This document shows positions 25,571-34,155 of a stretch of 64,000 nucleotides of DNA, one piece after another (position 1 is the first letter of the stretch; every line of letters begins with the position of its first letter). Made by a program: the position numbers and the translations under genes. This DNA comes from an uncultured Alphaproteobacteria bacterium. GTDB taxonomy: Bacteria; Pseudomonadota; Alphaproteobacteria; UBA2966. The stretch spans positions 1,074,501 to 1,138,500 of the forward strand of contig OY282368.1 in NCBI GenBank assembly GCA_958295725.1. Direction: 5' to 3'. The notes under the pieces were generated by a model. The model was not told the DNA's origin. It made no database searches and saw nothing but the letters and a program-made list of their open reading frames with translations.

Positions 25571-26821
25571 CTATCCGCCGTAGGTGACGGCCCGTTCCAC
25601 GGCTTCGACGGTTCCCGACCTCGCCTCCTCGACGGACCGGGCCAGATCGGAGAGATACCGGTCGACGACCGGCGCGTGGGTCATCGTCAGCATACCCATG
25701 TGAATGGCGCGCGGGTCGGCCGATGGCGTGACGAACCAGCCCCGGTTCGTCATGGCCTCGGCGACGGCGAGGATGTCGTAGTCCTCCGACGTGTACGAAA
25801 GGATCGTGAGCGGCGGGTCTCCGACGATCTCCAGCCCATCGATGGCGGCGATCCCCGCCTTCAACCGGTCCACCGCGTCCAGAATCTCGCCGGCTATTCG
25901 CAGATAACCGTCCCGGCCGAGATAGCTCAGCACGGCCCAGGCCGCGGCGATCGGTCCGCCCGGGCGCGAACCCGGGATCGTCGGCGAGGCGTAGTGGCCG
26001 CGCGGCCACTCGTCGAACTCGAACACCTGATACGCCCGGTGAGCCCGGTCCGAAAGCAGAAGGGTCGACGCGCCCTTGGCGGTGAAGCCGTACTTGTGCA
26101 GGTCGGCGGACATCGACATGACGCCCGGCACCGAGAAGTCGAAGGGTGGAACGGGGCGGCCGAGCTCCCGGGCGAACGGGGCGATGAATCCGCCGACGCA
26201 GGCATCGACGTGCAGCCACAGGTTCCTGTCCCGGGCCAGCTCGGCGATGTCCGATACGGGATCGATGACGCCGTGGGCGAACTGCGGGGCGGAGGCGACC
26301 AGCATGACGGTCCGGTCGTCGATCGCCTCGGCCATGCGGTCGGCGTCGGCGCGAAAATCGTCGCCGACCGGCACACGTTTCACCTCGACGCCGAGATAGT
26401 GCGCCGCCTTGTTGAACGCCGGGTGGGCGCTGTAAGGCGCGACGACGACGGGCTCCTTCACGCCGGGATGCGTGTCCCGAGCCCAGTCCCGCGCGGTCTT
26501 GACCCCCATCAGGATGCTTTCGGTGCCGCCGGACGTCATGCTGCCCGCGGCGTCGTCCCCGCCGTTGAGCAACCCCAGCGTCCAGGCGATCACGTCGTTC
26601 TCCAGGCGCGCGAGACTGGGAAACGCGCGGGGTCCGAGCGCGTTCTCGGAGAAATACATGCGAGAGGCGTCCTTGGCGATTTCCAGTACGTCGTCGCCGC
26701 CGAAATGGGTGTAGAGACCGATGCGGCCGCCGCGCCAGTCGACGTCCTCGTCCTTGCGGGCCTCGAGCTCGGCGAGGACGTCCTCTCGTGTTCGGCCCCT
26801 GGGTGGAAATCGGTTGGTCAT
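25571..26821 (-). CDS. PLP-dependent group II decarboxylase / sphingosine-phosphate lyase-like
   Basis: A 416-residue fold-type I PLP enzyme. SADLHKYGF at about residues 238-246 contains the Schiff-base Lys, SGGTESILMGVKTAR near 97-111 binds the phosphate group, and LWLHVDACVGGFIAPFA holds the Asp that contacts the pyridine nitrogen. The set is shared by glutamate/tyrosine-type decarboxylases and sphingosine-1-phosphate lyase; the short length and sequence favour the lyase-like branch. Transcribed against the TRAP genes, ending 40 bases from dctQ. The physiological substrate is unknown; a link to the transported solute is only suggested by position. Confidence 0.85.
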   Translation of the reverse strand: MTNRFPPRGRTREDVLAELEARKDEDVDWRGGRIGLYTHFGGDDVLEIAKDASRMYFSENALGPRAFPSLARLENDVIAWTLGLLNGGDDAAGSMTSGGTESILMGVKTARDWARDTHPGVKEPVVVAPYSAHPAFNKAAHYLGVEVKRVPVGDDFRADADRMAEAIDDRTVMLVASAPQFAHGVIDPVSDIAELARDRNLWLHVDACVGGFIAPFARELGRPVPPFDFSVPGVMSMSADLHKYGFTAKGASTLLLSDRAHRAYQVFEFDEWPRGHYASPTIPGSRPGGPIAAAWAVLSYLGRDGYLRIAGEILDAVDRLKAGIAAIDGLEIVGDPPLTILSYTSEDYDILAVAEAMTNRGWFVTPSADPRAIHMGMLTMTHAPVVDRYLSDLARSVEEARSGTVEAVERAVTYGG

Positions 26822-27091
26822 GAGCCGTTCCTTCGTTCGAATCGCGGAGAGCGCAAGCGTATTTTAATCATTTCGACACTGGACGAAGCGGGATCGAGAG
26901 TGGGATAATCCCGTCCGTTGCGACGGGCACCGCTCCGCTTCCTCACCGGTCGGGCTCGTGTCGGGCCGGGAACGGACAAGGCGAAACGTCCGCGACCGGC
27001 TTTGGTCGATCTCCGGGAGGCGCCACTGATCAGCGCCCGGTCGCACGAAACAGACTGACTGGCACCAGACCAACTGGGAGGTAGGACAATC
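26822..27091. other. Divergent promoter region, decarboxylase and dctP
   Basis: A 270-base divergent spacer. An AT-rich stretch at about 26861-26876, next to the decarboxylase, could be its promoter core. A GGGAGGTAGGA ribosome site ends the region before dctP. Confidence 0.4.
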
Positions 27092-28126
27092 ATGTTGAGA
27101 AAGACTTTGATCGCGGTTGCCGGCGTGGCCATGTTGGCCGCGAGCGGCGGCGCCATCGCCCAGCAGAAGCTCGTCCTCGGCACCGTGCAGGGACCGCCGA
27201 CAGGCTTCGGGATCGCGCTTCTCGACCATTTCATCCCGCGTGTCGAGAAGTATTCGCAGGGCAAGGCGATCGTCGAGTTCGACGGTCCCAGCGCCATCTG
27301 CGTCGAGCACCAGTGCGTCGAGCAGATGCAGCAGGACCTGATTCAGGTCGCGACATCCTCGACGGAGAACATCGGTTCGTTCGGCCGCGTCTTCGACGTG
27401 ATCAACCTGCCGTATTTCTTCCGCGATCTCGAGTGGGCGGACATACTCCTCAACGAGTGGCTCGCCGAGTGGCTCGACAAGGAGTCGCGCGAGAAGATGA
27501 ACGTCGGCGCGCCGGCCGTCGTGCCGTGCGGCGGCTTCCGTCAGCTCGCCAACAACGTTCGCCGGGTCGCGAGGCCCGCCGATCTGAAGGGTATCAAGAT
27601 CCGCGTCACCAAGAGCCCCACGGCCTACGAGCTGATCAAGGGTTGGGGCGGCATCGCGGTGCCCTACGACTGGGCGCAGCTCTACCAGGGCATGCAGGCC
27701 GGCGTGGTGAATGGCTTCTACATTCCCGACGGCTGGACGGTTCACGTCAAGCTGAATGAAGTGGCGCCGTACATCACGGAGACCGGCGGCTCCTACACGG
27801 GTTGCGGCCTGTGGACGTCGCACGAGCACCAGGGCAAGTGGGACGAGGACGTCGCCCGCGCCGTGAACATGGCGGGCAACGACCTGCAGCATGGCCTCGT
27901 CTACGAGATCGACCGTCAGTGGCTCAAGACCGCTACGATCGAGCTCAAGGACTGTTGCGACGTGTACTATCCGACGGACGAAGAGATGCTCGAGTGGTTC
28001 GCGGGCTCGCTTCACGCCTGGGTCGAGGCCAAGGGAACCTATCCCACCGAGATCGCGGAACGCGCGCTCAGGCAACAGGGCATGGACGAGTTCATCGGCG
28101 TGCTCAAGGACGCCGGCGCTCTCTAG
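27092..28126 (+). CDS. dctP: TRAP transporter, periplasmic binding subunit
   Basis: A 344-residue DctP-type solute-binding protein. A Sec signal peptide covers residues 1-25 (MLRKTLIAVAGVAMLAASGG, then AIAQQ, cleavage after the AxA). The mature part contains KGIKIRVTKSPTAYELIKGW, in which Arg binds the substrate carboxylate in the family, and GMQAGVVNGFY. It probably serves dctM and dctQ although the decarboxylase lies between. A strong GGGAGG site precedes the ATG, and a rho-independent terminator follows, so it can be expressed alone at high level as binding proteins often are. Confidence 0.9.
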   Translation: MLRKTLIAVAGVAMLAASGGAIAQQKLVLGTVQGPPTGFGIALLDHFIPRVEKYSQGKAIVEFDGPSAICVEHQCVEQMQQDLIQVATSSTENIGSFGRVFDVINLPYFFRDLEWADILLNEWLAEWLDKESREKMNVGAPAVVPCGGFRQLANNVRRVARPADLKGIKIRVTKSPTAYELIKGWGGIAVPYDWAQLYQGMQAGVVNGFYIPDGWTVHVKLNEVAPYITETGGSYTGCGLWTSHEHQGKWDEDVARAVNMAGNDLQHGLVYEIDRQWLKTATIELKDCCDVYYPTDEEMLEWFAGSLHAWVEAKGTYPTEIAERALRQQGMDEFIGVLKDAGAL

Positions 28127-28151
28127 GTCGGCGGCATCGGTCCGAAACGCT

Positions 28152-28180
28152 GGGGGCGCGCTTTGGCGCGCCCCCTTTTT
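28152..28180 (+). terminator. Rho-independent terminator after dctP
   Basis: A ten-base GC stem, GGGGGCGCGC with GCGCGCCCCC, a four-base loop and a run of five T. It lies 25 bases past the dctP stop. Confidence 0.9.
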
Positions 28181-28380
28181 CGAGGCATGTGCGCTGTGGG
28201 GGATTCCCTGGTGAGCAAGGATTCCAACCGATTTCACCCTGTTCAGGCAGGTACCGTCGGGTACGTGCGCCTGCGCCAGTCCAGACAAACACGTCGATAG
28301 CTCCACCGCTTCGAGGCCCCGCCGCGGGTCGCGCCGGGCGACGAGTTCCACCGTTCCGCACAGGGACAGGGAACGATGAG

Positions 28381-30978
28381 ATGAGACGAAACGATGCGCA
28401 CCCCGGTTTCTCGCGGCGCTTGCTCCATCGACGGAAGGGGTGCGATGCGGTCGCGTTGCTGGCTTGCCTCGTGCTCCTGGCGGCCCGTGGCAGCGGCGGT
28501 GGAAGCGGTGGCGGCGGCGGTTCCAGGGACCGGGCACCCGCCACACAGAACCCGGTCGGACTCGAGTTCCGGCCGATGGACCTGCCCGCTCCCGCGCCGT
28601 CGGATGGCAAGGACTACCGGACCGCGGAATACCGAGGACATTGGGGATTGGAGAGCATCTCCGCGCATACGGCCTACCAGCGCGGCTATTTCGGCCAGGG
28701 CGTGACCATCGCGGTCGCGGACGACGGCATGGACCTCACCCACCCCGATCTGGCGGGCAGAATCGTCGCGCCGAGGCGCGTGATCCTGGGAGACGCGCTC
28801 GTGACCGAGGACACCAGGGACGGGGCTGGTAACCCTCTCGTGCACGGTACCTATGTCGCCATGCTCGCGGCGGGAGCGAGGGCCAATACCGGAGGGACCT
28901 TCGAGGTAACGGTCGACAACGGCGCCCCGATTCCCACCAGGAACGTTCATGGAGTCGCGCCCTCGGCCTCGATCATGCCGATAGAGATATCCGGCGGCGA
29001 ACCGCCGGCGGCGCTCCGGCATGCGGTTGAAAACGGTGCTCATGTCATCAACTTCAGTATCGGATTATCGCCCAGCCATTGGGGAACATACGAGGGAAGG
29101 TCCGGGGTATGGCTGACCACGCCCTTGCCCTTTTTCAATCCTCTTCTCCGCGAGGACGGCCATCTGCAAGATCAGTTCGCCCAGGCCGCGAGATATCTCG
29201 AGAACAGGGACATCGTGACGGTGTGGGCGGCCGGCAACGAAGGATGGAACGCCATCGACAACCAGGTTCGCATGTGCGGGAAGAACTCCCGGGACGAGGA
29301 TGGCTGCGAACTGGGAGAGGGGCCGGTCCCCGCCACGGAATTCATGGAGAAGTTCACGCGTGAGGAGGACACCGTCCCCTTCGGGGATTTGTGGGGCACG
29401 GACTGCGACCGCGACGACTGTGTCGACTACAACTCCGGGGGAGGATGGAGCGAGGCTCCGTTGTTCCAGCCCGGACTGCTCGGGAAATTTCTGGTCGTCG
29501 CGGCGATGAATGAAGACGGCGAGATCGCTTCGTTGTCCAACGGATGCGGCGCCGCAAGAAACTGGTGCCTGATGGCGCCGGGGGACGCTCTCGAAATTCT
29601 CCCCGGCCAGAAGAGTGGCGGCACCTCGTTTTCCGCCCCCATGGTGAGCGGGGCGCTGGCGGTCCTCAAGAGCCGGTTGACCAGTATGCCGATGGAGGCC
29701 GTGCAGGCCCTGCTGCTCGTCTCCGCGGACCCGCTTGGGACACGGGTGAGCGACCCCGACGAGCCGGACCCGGTCTATGGCTGGGGACGGTTGAATCTCG
29801 GAAACGCGATTACCAGACAGGGGACGGTCCGCCTGCCGTATTCGGTCATCGATCGACGCGCGGGGGTTTCGCTGCGGAACGCCCGCGTAACCCTGTCCCC
29901 CGCCCTCGCTCACGCGGGTGAGAGGATGCGGGTCGTCGAAGTCGCCGTGGGCGGCGTGGGCAGCGCGTATTACAACATGGAGTTGTCCGGCCTCGTCGGC
30001 ATCGAGACCCCCTCTCCCTCCCCTGCGCTGGGTCACGCCGCCAGGGACATGCTCGCGCCGGCGAGCGGCTATCGCGTCGAGAATTCCGTCGTGTTTGCCG
30101 ATCTCGGCCAGGAAGCCAAGGATCTTCACGCCGTGGGGATGGGTTTTTCCGCCGGCACGCTCGGCCGCTGGCGGTTGAGTCACGACCTGTGCGGCGCGAT
30201 CGCGGGAAACCGGTGCAGGAAGTCGGCATGGCGGGAATGGGGCGCGTTCCAGGCCGCCAACCCTGTGTCTCCCCCCTTCTTCAACCGCGTCGGAGGGGCC
30301 GTCACGCTGCAAATGCAGGGCGATGGCGTGCGGCCGTTCGTCGCGCTCAGCGGGCGGGAATCGCGGCGGACGCCGTGGCGTCAGTTCGGCTTGCAATGGC
30401 GGTACGCGCTCGGCGGGTTCGACCTTGCGGCGGAGAACTCGCGCATCGACGAAAGCCGCAGTGTCTGGGGTTCGACGTTCGGCGCGCTCGGAAACACACG
30501 AACCGAAACCCGCCGAAAGAAATTGTTTCTGTCAGGTCCTCTGGGTGAGGATTGGCGCGGGTTCGCCGGATATGAACACAGTTCCGGAGAGGTCTCCGTG
30601 ACCGGCGGCATGCTGTCCGGCGTATCCGGGCTGCGGGCGGAAGGATGGTTGGTGGGTGTCCAGGGGCGCGATACGCTCCGGGACGACGACACCCTGCGGT
30701 TTTCCATCGGCCAGAAGACGCGGGTCAGAGACGGACAGATCCGGATCGACCATCTCCTGGCGACCGGAAGCAGTTTTGTCGATGCGTTCTACCGCGGGCA
30801 CTCGCAGTCTCTCGAGCAGCGGCAGACCGCGATCGATTTGCGCGCCCGACCGGCGACGCGCTATTCCCTGGGCTATGCCCTGCCCGTTCAAAGGGGCGTA
30901 CGACTTGCCTTCGGCCTGGAATACGAAGACAAAAGCCGGAGCCATGGAATCTCTACCCGATTGCGAATGAATTTCTGA
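28381..30978 (+). CDS. S8 subtilisin-like autotransporter serine protease
   Basis: An 865-residue secreted protease. The catalytic triad is Asp114 in VADDGMDLTHPDL, His155 in LVHGTYVA and Ser416 in GGTSFSAPMVSG, with oxyanion Asn286 in AAGNEG. The last 260 residues alternate like an outer-membrane beta barrel and end in Phe (RLRMNF), the autotransporter signature. The N-terminus has a hydrophobic stretch then a Gly/Ser run; where related proteins often have a lipobox Cys this one has Arg36 (LLAARGSGGG). The ATG at 28381 was taken because it precedes the signal region; the frame is open much further upstream only as a shadow of dctP. Confidence 0.9.
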   Translation: MRRNDAHPGFSRRLLHRRKGCDAVALLACLVLLAARGSGGGSGGGGGSRDRAPATQNPVGLEFRPMDLPAPAPSDGKDYRTAEYRGHWGLESISAHTAYQRGYFGQGVTIAVADDGMDLTHPDLAGRIVAPRRVILGDALVTEDTRDGAGNPLVHGTYVAMLAAGARANTGGTFEVTVDNGAPIPTRNVHGVAPSASIMPIEISGGEPPAALRHAVENGAHVINFSIGLSPSHWGTYEGRSGVWLTTPLPFFNPLLREDGHLQDQFAQAARYLENRDIVTVWAAGNEGWNAIDNQVRMCGKNSRDEDGCELGEGPVPATEFMEKFTREEDTVPFGDLWGTDCDRDDCVDYNSGGGWSEAPLFQPGLLGKFLVVAAMNEDGEIASLSNGCGAARNWCLMAPGDALEILPGQKSGGTSFSAPMVSGALAVLKSRLTSMPMEAVQALLLVSADPLGTRVSDPDEPDPVYGWGRLNLGNAITRQGTVRLPYSVIDRRAGVSLRNARVTLSPALAHAGERMRVVEVAVGGVGSAYYNMELSGLVGIETPSPSPALGHAARDMLAPASGYRVENSVVFADLGQEAKDLHAVGMGFSAGTLGRWRLSHDLCGAIAGNRCRKSAWREWGAFQAANPVSPPFFNRVGGAVTLQMQGDGVRPFVALSGRESRRTPWRQFGLQWRYALGGFDLAAENSRIDESRSVWGSTFGALGNTRTETRRKKLFLSGPLGEDWRGFAGYEHSSGEVSVTGGMLSGVSGLRAEGWLVGVQGRDTLRDDDTLRFSIGQKTRVRDGQIRIDHLLATGSSFVDAFYRGHSQSLEQRQTAIDLRARPATRYSLGYALPVQRGVRLAFGLEYEDKSRSHGISTRLRMNF

Positions 30979-30981
30979 TAC

Positions 30982-31312
30982 CGACCTCGTTCAGACAGAT
31001 GTGAGACGCGGTCCTTGAAAGAAGGGTGGGGGTCTCCGACGCTCTCGAGCGTCGGCGCCAAGCCAGAGCCGACGGCCTGACCGCACGAGCGGCCGCCAAC
31101 GCCGACGGCGTTCCGGGACCGCCCCTCTACCGATGGCGGAGGCTGGCGGAACGCCGCCCCGCGCGCGCCATTCCGCGGGGGGACGTCCGCCCGCGCGAGT
31201 CCGACACCTTCCGACCGCACCGGGACCTCGACGGACAAACTCCCGCCGAGTACCTTGCCGGACACTCGGCCGAAGAACCTCCCCACCGTCTCATATGTCC
31301 TGAACCGGGACA
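30982..31312 (+). mobile_element. Internally deleted IS481-type element
   Basis: Right end TATGTCCTGAACCGGGACA (to 31312) matches the ends at 18119 and 20652; the left end around 30982-31008 is a weaker inverted match (CGTTCAGACAGATGTGAGAC). Inside, one frame joins the N-terminal helix-turn-helix of the transposase (RRRQARADGLTARAAANADG) to its last residues (FRPHRDLDGQTPAEYLAGHS), with the catalytic core missing. It is a non-autonomous, MITE-like derivative of about 330 bases placed directly after the autotransporter stop. Confidence 0.8.
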
Positions 31313-31317
31313 GATAC

Positions 31318-31344
31318 TTGTGAATCGCTTTCTCCGCGTATAAC
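31318..31344 (+). promoter_or_regulatory. Possible promoter next to the IS end
   Basis: TTGTGA at 31318 and TATAAC at 31339 with a short 15-base spacer, upstream of the lipoprotein gene and six bases past the IS end. The spacer is suboptimal. Confidence 0.3.
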
Positions 31345-31449
31345 CTGTAGCCATGCCCGGACCCCCGCCAGGGGAACCGGGCAAACCGACCTGACGCCCG
31401 TGAAGGGCGTTGTGGCGACGAGGACCAAGGAGACTCGAGGAGGCGTTCC

Positions 31450-31866
31450 ATGATCAACAAAGTTCTCTCCACGATTGGAGTCGCGTTCGTTGCCTCCCTG
31501 TTGCTGGCCGGTTGCGACGAGGCGGCACAGGAGGCGAGCAAGTCCGAACCGGCGAAACAGGAAGAGAAATCCGCGGCATCCGGATCTTCCTCGCAGCAGC
31601 CGGTCGAGATGGGCGGTTCGATGAAGGACGAGTCCGAGCTGAGCGAGGAAGAGAAGAAGCAGCTCGAAATGACGCGAAAGCTCCACAAGGCCACGGACTG
31701 CGGCGGGTTCGACCAGACCTGCACCCACAAGCAGGAAGTGAACCTTTACGCCATCAAGGACAAGAAGGCCGAAAAGGCCGGAACCGCGACGCTGACGCGG
31801 ACCAACGATGGCCGACAGCCCGGCGGCGGCCTGTGGTCGAAGCTCAAGAAGAAGGAATCGGAGTAG
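31450..31866 (+). CDS. Small secreted lipoprotein, unknown function
   Basis: A 138-residue protein with a lipoprotein signal: a hydrophobic stretch and lipobox LLLAGC, Cys22 being the lipidation site. The mature part is hydrophilic, rich in Glu, Lys and Ser, with a middle DCGGFDQTC that has two Cys and may form a disulfide, and a basic end KLKKKESE. No domain recognised. GGAGG precedes the ATG by nine bases. A terminator follows, so it is monocistronic. Confidence 0.8.
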   Translation: MINKVLSTIGVAFVASLLLAGCDEAAQEASKSEPAKQEEKSAASGSSSQQPVEMGGSMKDESELSEEEKKQLEMTRKLHKATDCGGFDQTCTHKQEVNLYAIKDKKAEKAGTATLTRTNDGRQPGGGLWSKLKKKESE

Positions 31867-31920
31867 TCGTTCCGCGCGCGAGCGTTCTCGCGGAACGGCC
31901 GGATATTCCGGGTACGATGA

Positions 31921-31946
31921 CGGGGCCGCGGCGCGGCCCCGTTTTT
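31921..31946 (+). terminator. Rho-independent terminator after the lipoprotein gene
   Basis: Nine-base stem CGGGGCCGC/GCGGCCCCG with a three-base loop and five T. It lies 55 bases after the stop and just before the convergent ligase gene. Confidence 0.85.
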
Positions 31947-31989
31947 CGTGTGCGGAGCCGTCGCGCGCGACACGGGGGCCGTCGAAAGT

Positions 31990-32907
31990 CTACGGACTCG
32001 AATGTCTCGATCGGTCCACTGGCGCCCGGTCCAGTAGTTCGGGGATCTCTCCCAGGCGATGGGCGATTCGCGCGCCCGCCTCGGCCAGGAGCCTGCGCTT
32101 CGCCGACGCCGAGTCGCCCTCGGCGCGGATCATGGCCGCGACGTGGCCGAAACTCAGCCCCTTCGGATGGTTCTCCTGAAAGACTCCGGCGATCAGCGCG
32201 ACGACCGGCTTGGTAATCTCTCCGTCGCGCATGGCGCGCGCCAGGCCTTGCTCGAGCCCGGAGCCGGGCTCGCCGTAGAACAGCATCGCGTCGGTGTCGG
32301 GATCGGCCTCGAACTGGCGGGCGTATTCGGACATGTCGTTGCCGACGATGGGATCGCCGCCCATGGAGATACAGGTGGAGACGCCGTAGCCGCCCGCCGC
32401 CAACGCCGCGCTCAGCTCCGCCGACATGCCGCCGGAACGGGAGCATACGCCGACCCGCCCCGGCACGTAGAGCTCGTCGGCCCGGTTTCCGCCGATGCCG
32501 CCGAGCTTGCTCTTGCCCGGGGAGATCACGCCGTTGGTGTTGAACCCGATCAGCCAGACGCCGGCGGCGCGGGCGGCGGCGACCGCGATCGCGGCATCGT
32601 GACGGGGCACGTTCTCCGTGAGCGCGACGATGATCCCGATCCCCGCGTCGACCGCCTCCAGCACGGCGTCCTTGATGCCCGAGGCCGGAACGTAGATCAC
32701 CGATGCCGTCGCGCCCGACGCCTCGACCGCGGCCTTGACGGTGTTGTGGACGGGGACGCCCTCGACGTCCTGCCCGCCCCGGCCGGGCGTCACCCCGGCC
32801 ACGACATCGGTGCCGTAGGCCACGCAGTACCGGGTATCGAAACGGCCCTGGGACCCCGTGATGCCTTGTACGACGACGCGCGTCGACTCGTCGATCAGAA
32901 TGCTCAT
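31990..32907 (-). CDS. Succinyl-CoA synthetase-like ligase, alpha subunit
   Basis: A 305-residue SucD-type subunit. The CoA-binding Rossmann part has VVVQGITGSQGRFDTRYCVA near residues 11-30, and the phospho-accepting His is kept in FGHVAAM near 264-270. It forms a heterodimer with the beta subunit and makes an acid-CoA from ATP and CoA. The low similarity I see to housekeeping SucD, and the catabolic neighbours, point to another dicarboxylate such as malate (malate-CoA ligase type) or an aromatic-degradation product. Its ATG overlaps the beta-subunit stop by four bases. Confidence 0.85.
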   Translation of the reverse strand: MSILIDESTRVVVQGITGSQGRFDTRYCVAYGTDVVAGVTPGRGGQDVEGVPVHNTVKAAVEASGATASVIYVPASGIKDAVLEAVDAGIGIIVALTENVPRHDAAIAVAAARAAGVWLIGFNTNGVISPGKSKLGGIGGNRADELYVPGRVGVCSRSGGMSAELSAALAAGGYGVSTCISMGGDPIVGNDMSEYARQFEADPDTDAMLFYGEPGSGLEQGLARAMRDGEITKPVVALIAGVFQENHPKGLSFGHVAAMIRAEGDSASAKRRLLAEAGARIAHRLGEIPELLDRAPVDRSRHSSP

Positions 32908-34115
32908 GTCGCGCCCTCGCGGTCGACCGCCTCGCCGGTGAGATCGACGACGAGCCTGACGGCGTCGTCGAGCGAGGTCCCGGGAGGCATGTAGCGCACG
33001 CCGGGGAACGCCTCGACCATGACCCGCGCCTCGTCCTCGCCGGGGCCGAACACGCGGACCACGACGGGGAAGGTCCGGGCGTCGACCCCGTACCGGCGGA
33101 GGGCCTCGCACAACGCGCCCACGAGGACGTTGCAGGGCAGGAGCTGAAGGTAATTGAAACTCAGCAACAGGCCCTTGGTATTCGGGTTCTGGAGGATGGC
33201 GTCGAGGACGGCGAGCGGCTTGTCGATCGACGGCGCGGGGCTGAAGTCCGTGTGGTTCGCCAGCCTGCCGCCGAAGTCGACCACCATGTCGTGCTGTAGA
33301 AGGCTGGCGCCGCCGCCGCCCATGAGGACGCCGATGTCGCCGTCGAGCTCGGTATAGCGAAGGGCGCCGCCCGGCAACGTCTCGTTGGCGCGCATCACGG
33401 CGAGCTCGCGCTCGTTCAGGATACGCCCCTCGGCGCCGAAACCGGATCCCTCGCCGGCCCAGTCGCGGTGGCGGAAGAGCGCGTTGTCGTCGATCTCCAT
33501 CATGGCGCCGACGAGGCCGATGTGGCCGTCCCCGTCGACGGCGACGGGATTGCACTCGATCATGACGGCGTCGGCGTCGCGAAAGGCCTTGCAGAGCCGG
33601 GCCGCGAGCTGTCCGAGCCGGGCGAGCACCGGTCCCTCGACGCCCGCCCGTTCCCACAGGCCGACGGCTTCCCACGGCCGCAAGTCCGCCAGGGGGTCTA
33701 CGTCCGCGGTCACGACGGAATCCGGATCCTGTTCGAAGGTCCGCTCGATCTCGACGCCGCCGTGACGGCTGACGACGACCTTGGGCGCCCGGGCCCCGAA
33801 GGCGAAGCTCAGGTAGTACTCGGCGGCGACGGGAAACCGCGCCTCGACGTAGACCTCCTTGACCGGATATCCGTTGACGGTCCGGCCGATCAAGGCGTCC
33901 GCCGCGTCCGCGGTTTCCTCGGGCGTGTCGACCAGACGGACGGCTCCGGCCTTGCCGCGCCTTCCCGTCGGTACGATCGCCTTCACCGCGACGCCGCCGC
34001 CCAGGCGCTCCGCGATGGCCGACGCCTCGGACGGGCTCGCCGCGGCGCCGCCTTCGGGGACGGGGAACCGGTTCTCCCGAAGCCAGGCCTTGACCTTGTC
34101 CTCCGTCAGCCGCAT
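32904..34115 (-). CDS. Succinyl-CoA synthetase-like ligase, beta subunit
   Basis: A 403-residue ATP-grasp subunit. It begins MRLTEDKVKAWLRENRFPVP, carries the nucleotide-binding VPTGRRGKAGAVRLVD near residues 48-63, and MIECNPVAVDGDG near 195-207 that contains metal ligands. Partner of the alpha subunit just downstream; order beta then alpha and overlap are normal for this pair. The substrate is unknown. As the first gene of a two-gene unit, its promoter lies in the 40-base gap to the amidohydrolase, or both are carried by one transcript. Confidence 0.87.
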   Translation of the reverse strand: MRLTEDKVKAWLRENRFPVPEGGAAASPSEASAIAERLGGGVAVKAIVPTGRRGKAGAVRLVDTPEETADAADALIGRTVNGYPVKEVYVEARFPVAAEYYLSFAFGARAPKVVVSRHGGVEIERTFEQDPDSVVTADVDPLADLRPWEAVGLWERAGVEGPVLARLGQLAARLCKAFRDADAVMIECNPVAVDGDGHIGLVGAMMEIDDNALFRHRDWAGEGSGFGAEGRILNERELAVMRANETLPGGALRYTELDGDIGVLMGGGGASLLQHDMVVDFGGRLANHTDFSPAPSIDKPLAVLDAILQNPNTKGLLLSFNYLQLLPCNVLVGALCEALRRYGVDARTFPVVVRVFGPGEDEARVMVEAFPGVRYMPPGTSLDDAVRLVVDLTGEAVDREGAT

Positions 34116-34155
34116 CGGGGGGCTCGCCTGCCTGTGGGGCGGGGCATCGGAACGT

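Noticed and set aside
28243..29043. Minus-strand gene opposite the autotransporter start
   Set aside because: Only a shadow; the S8 triad and barrel on the plus strand are decisive.
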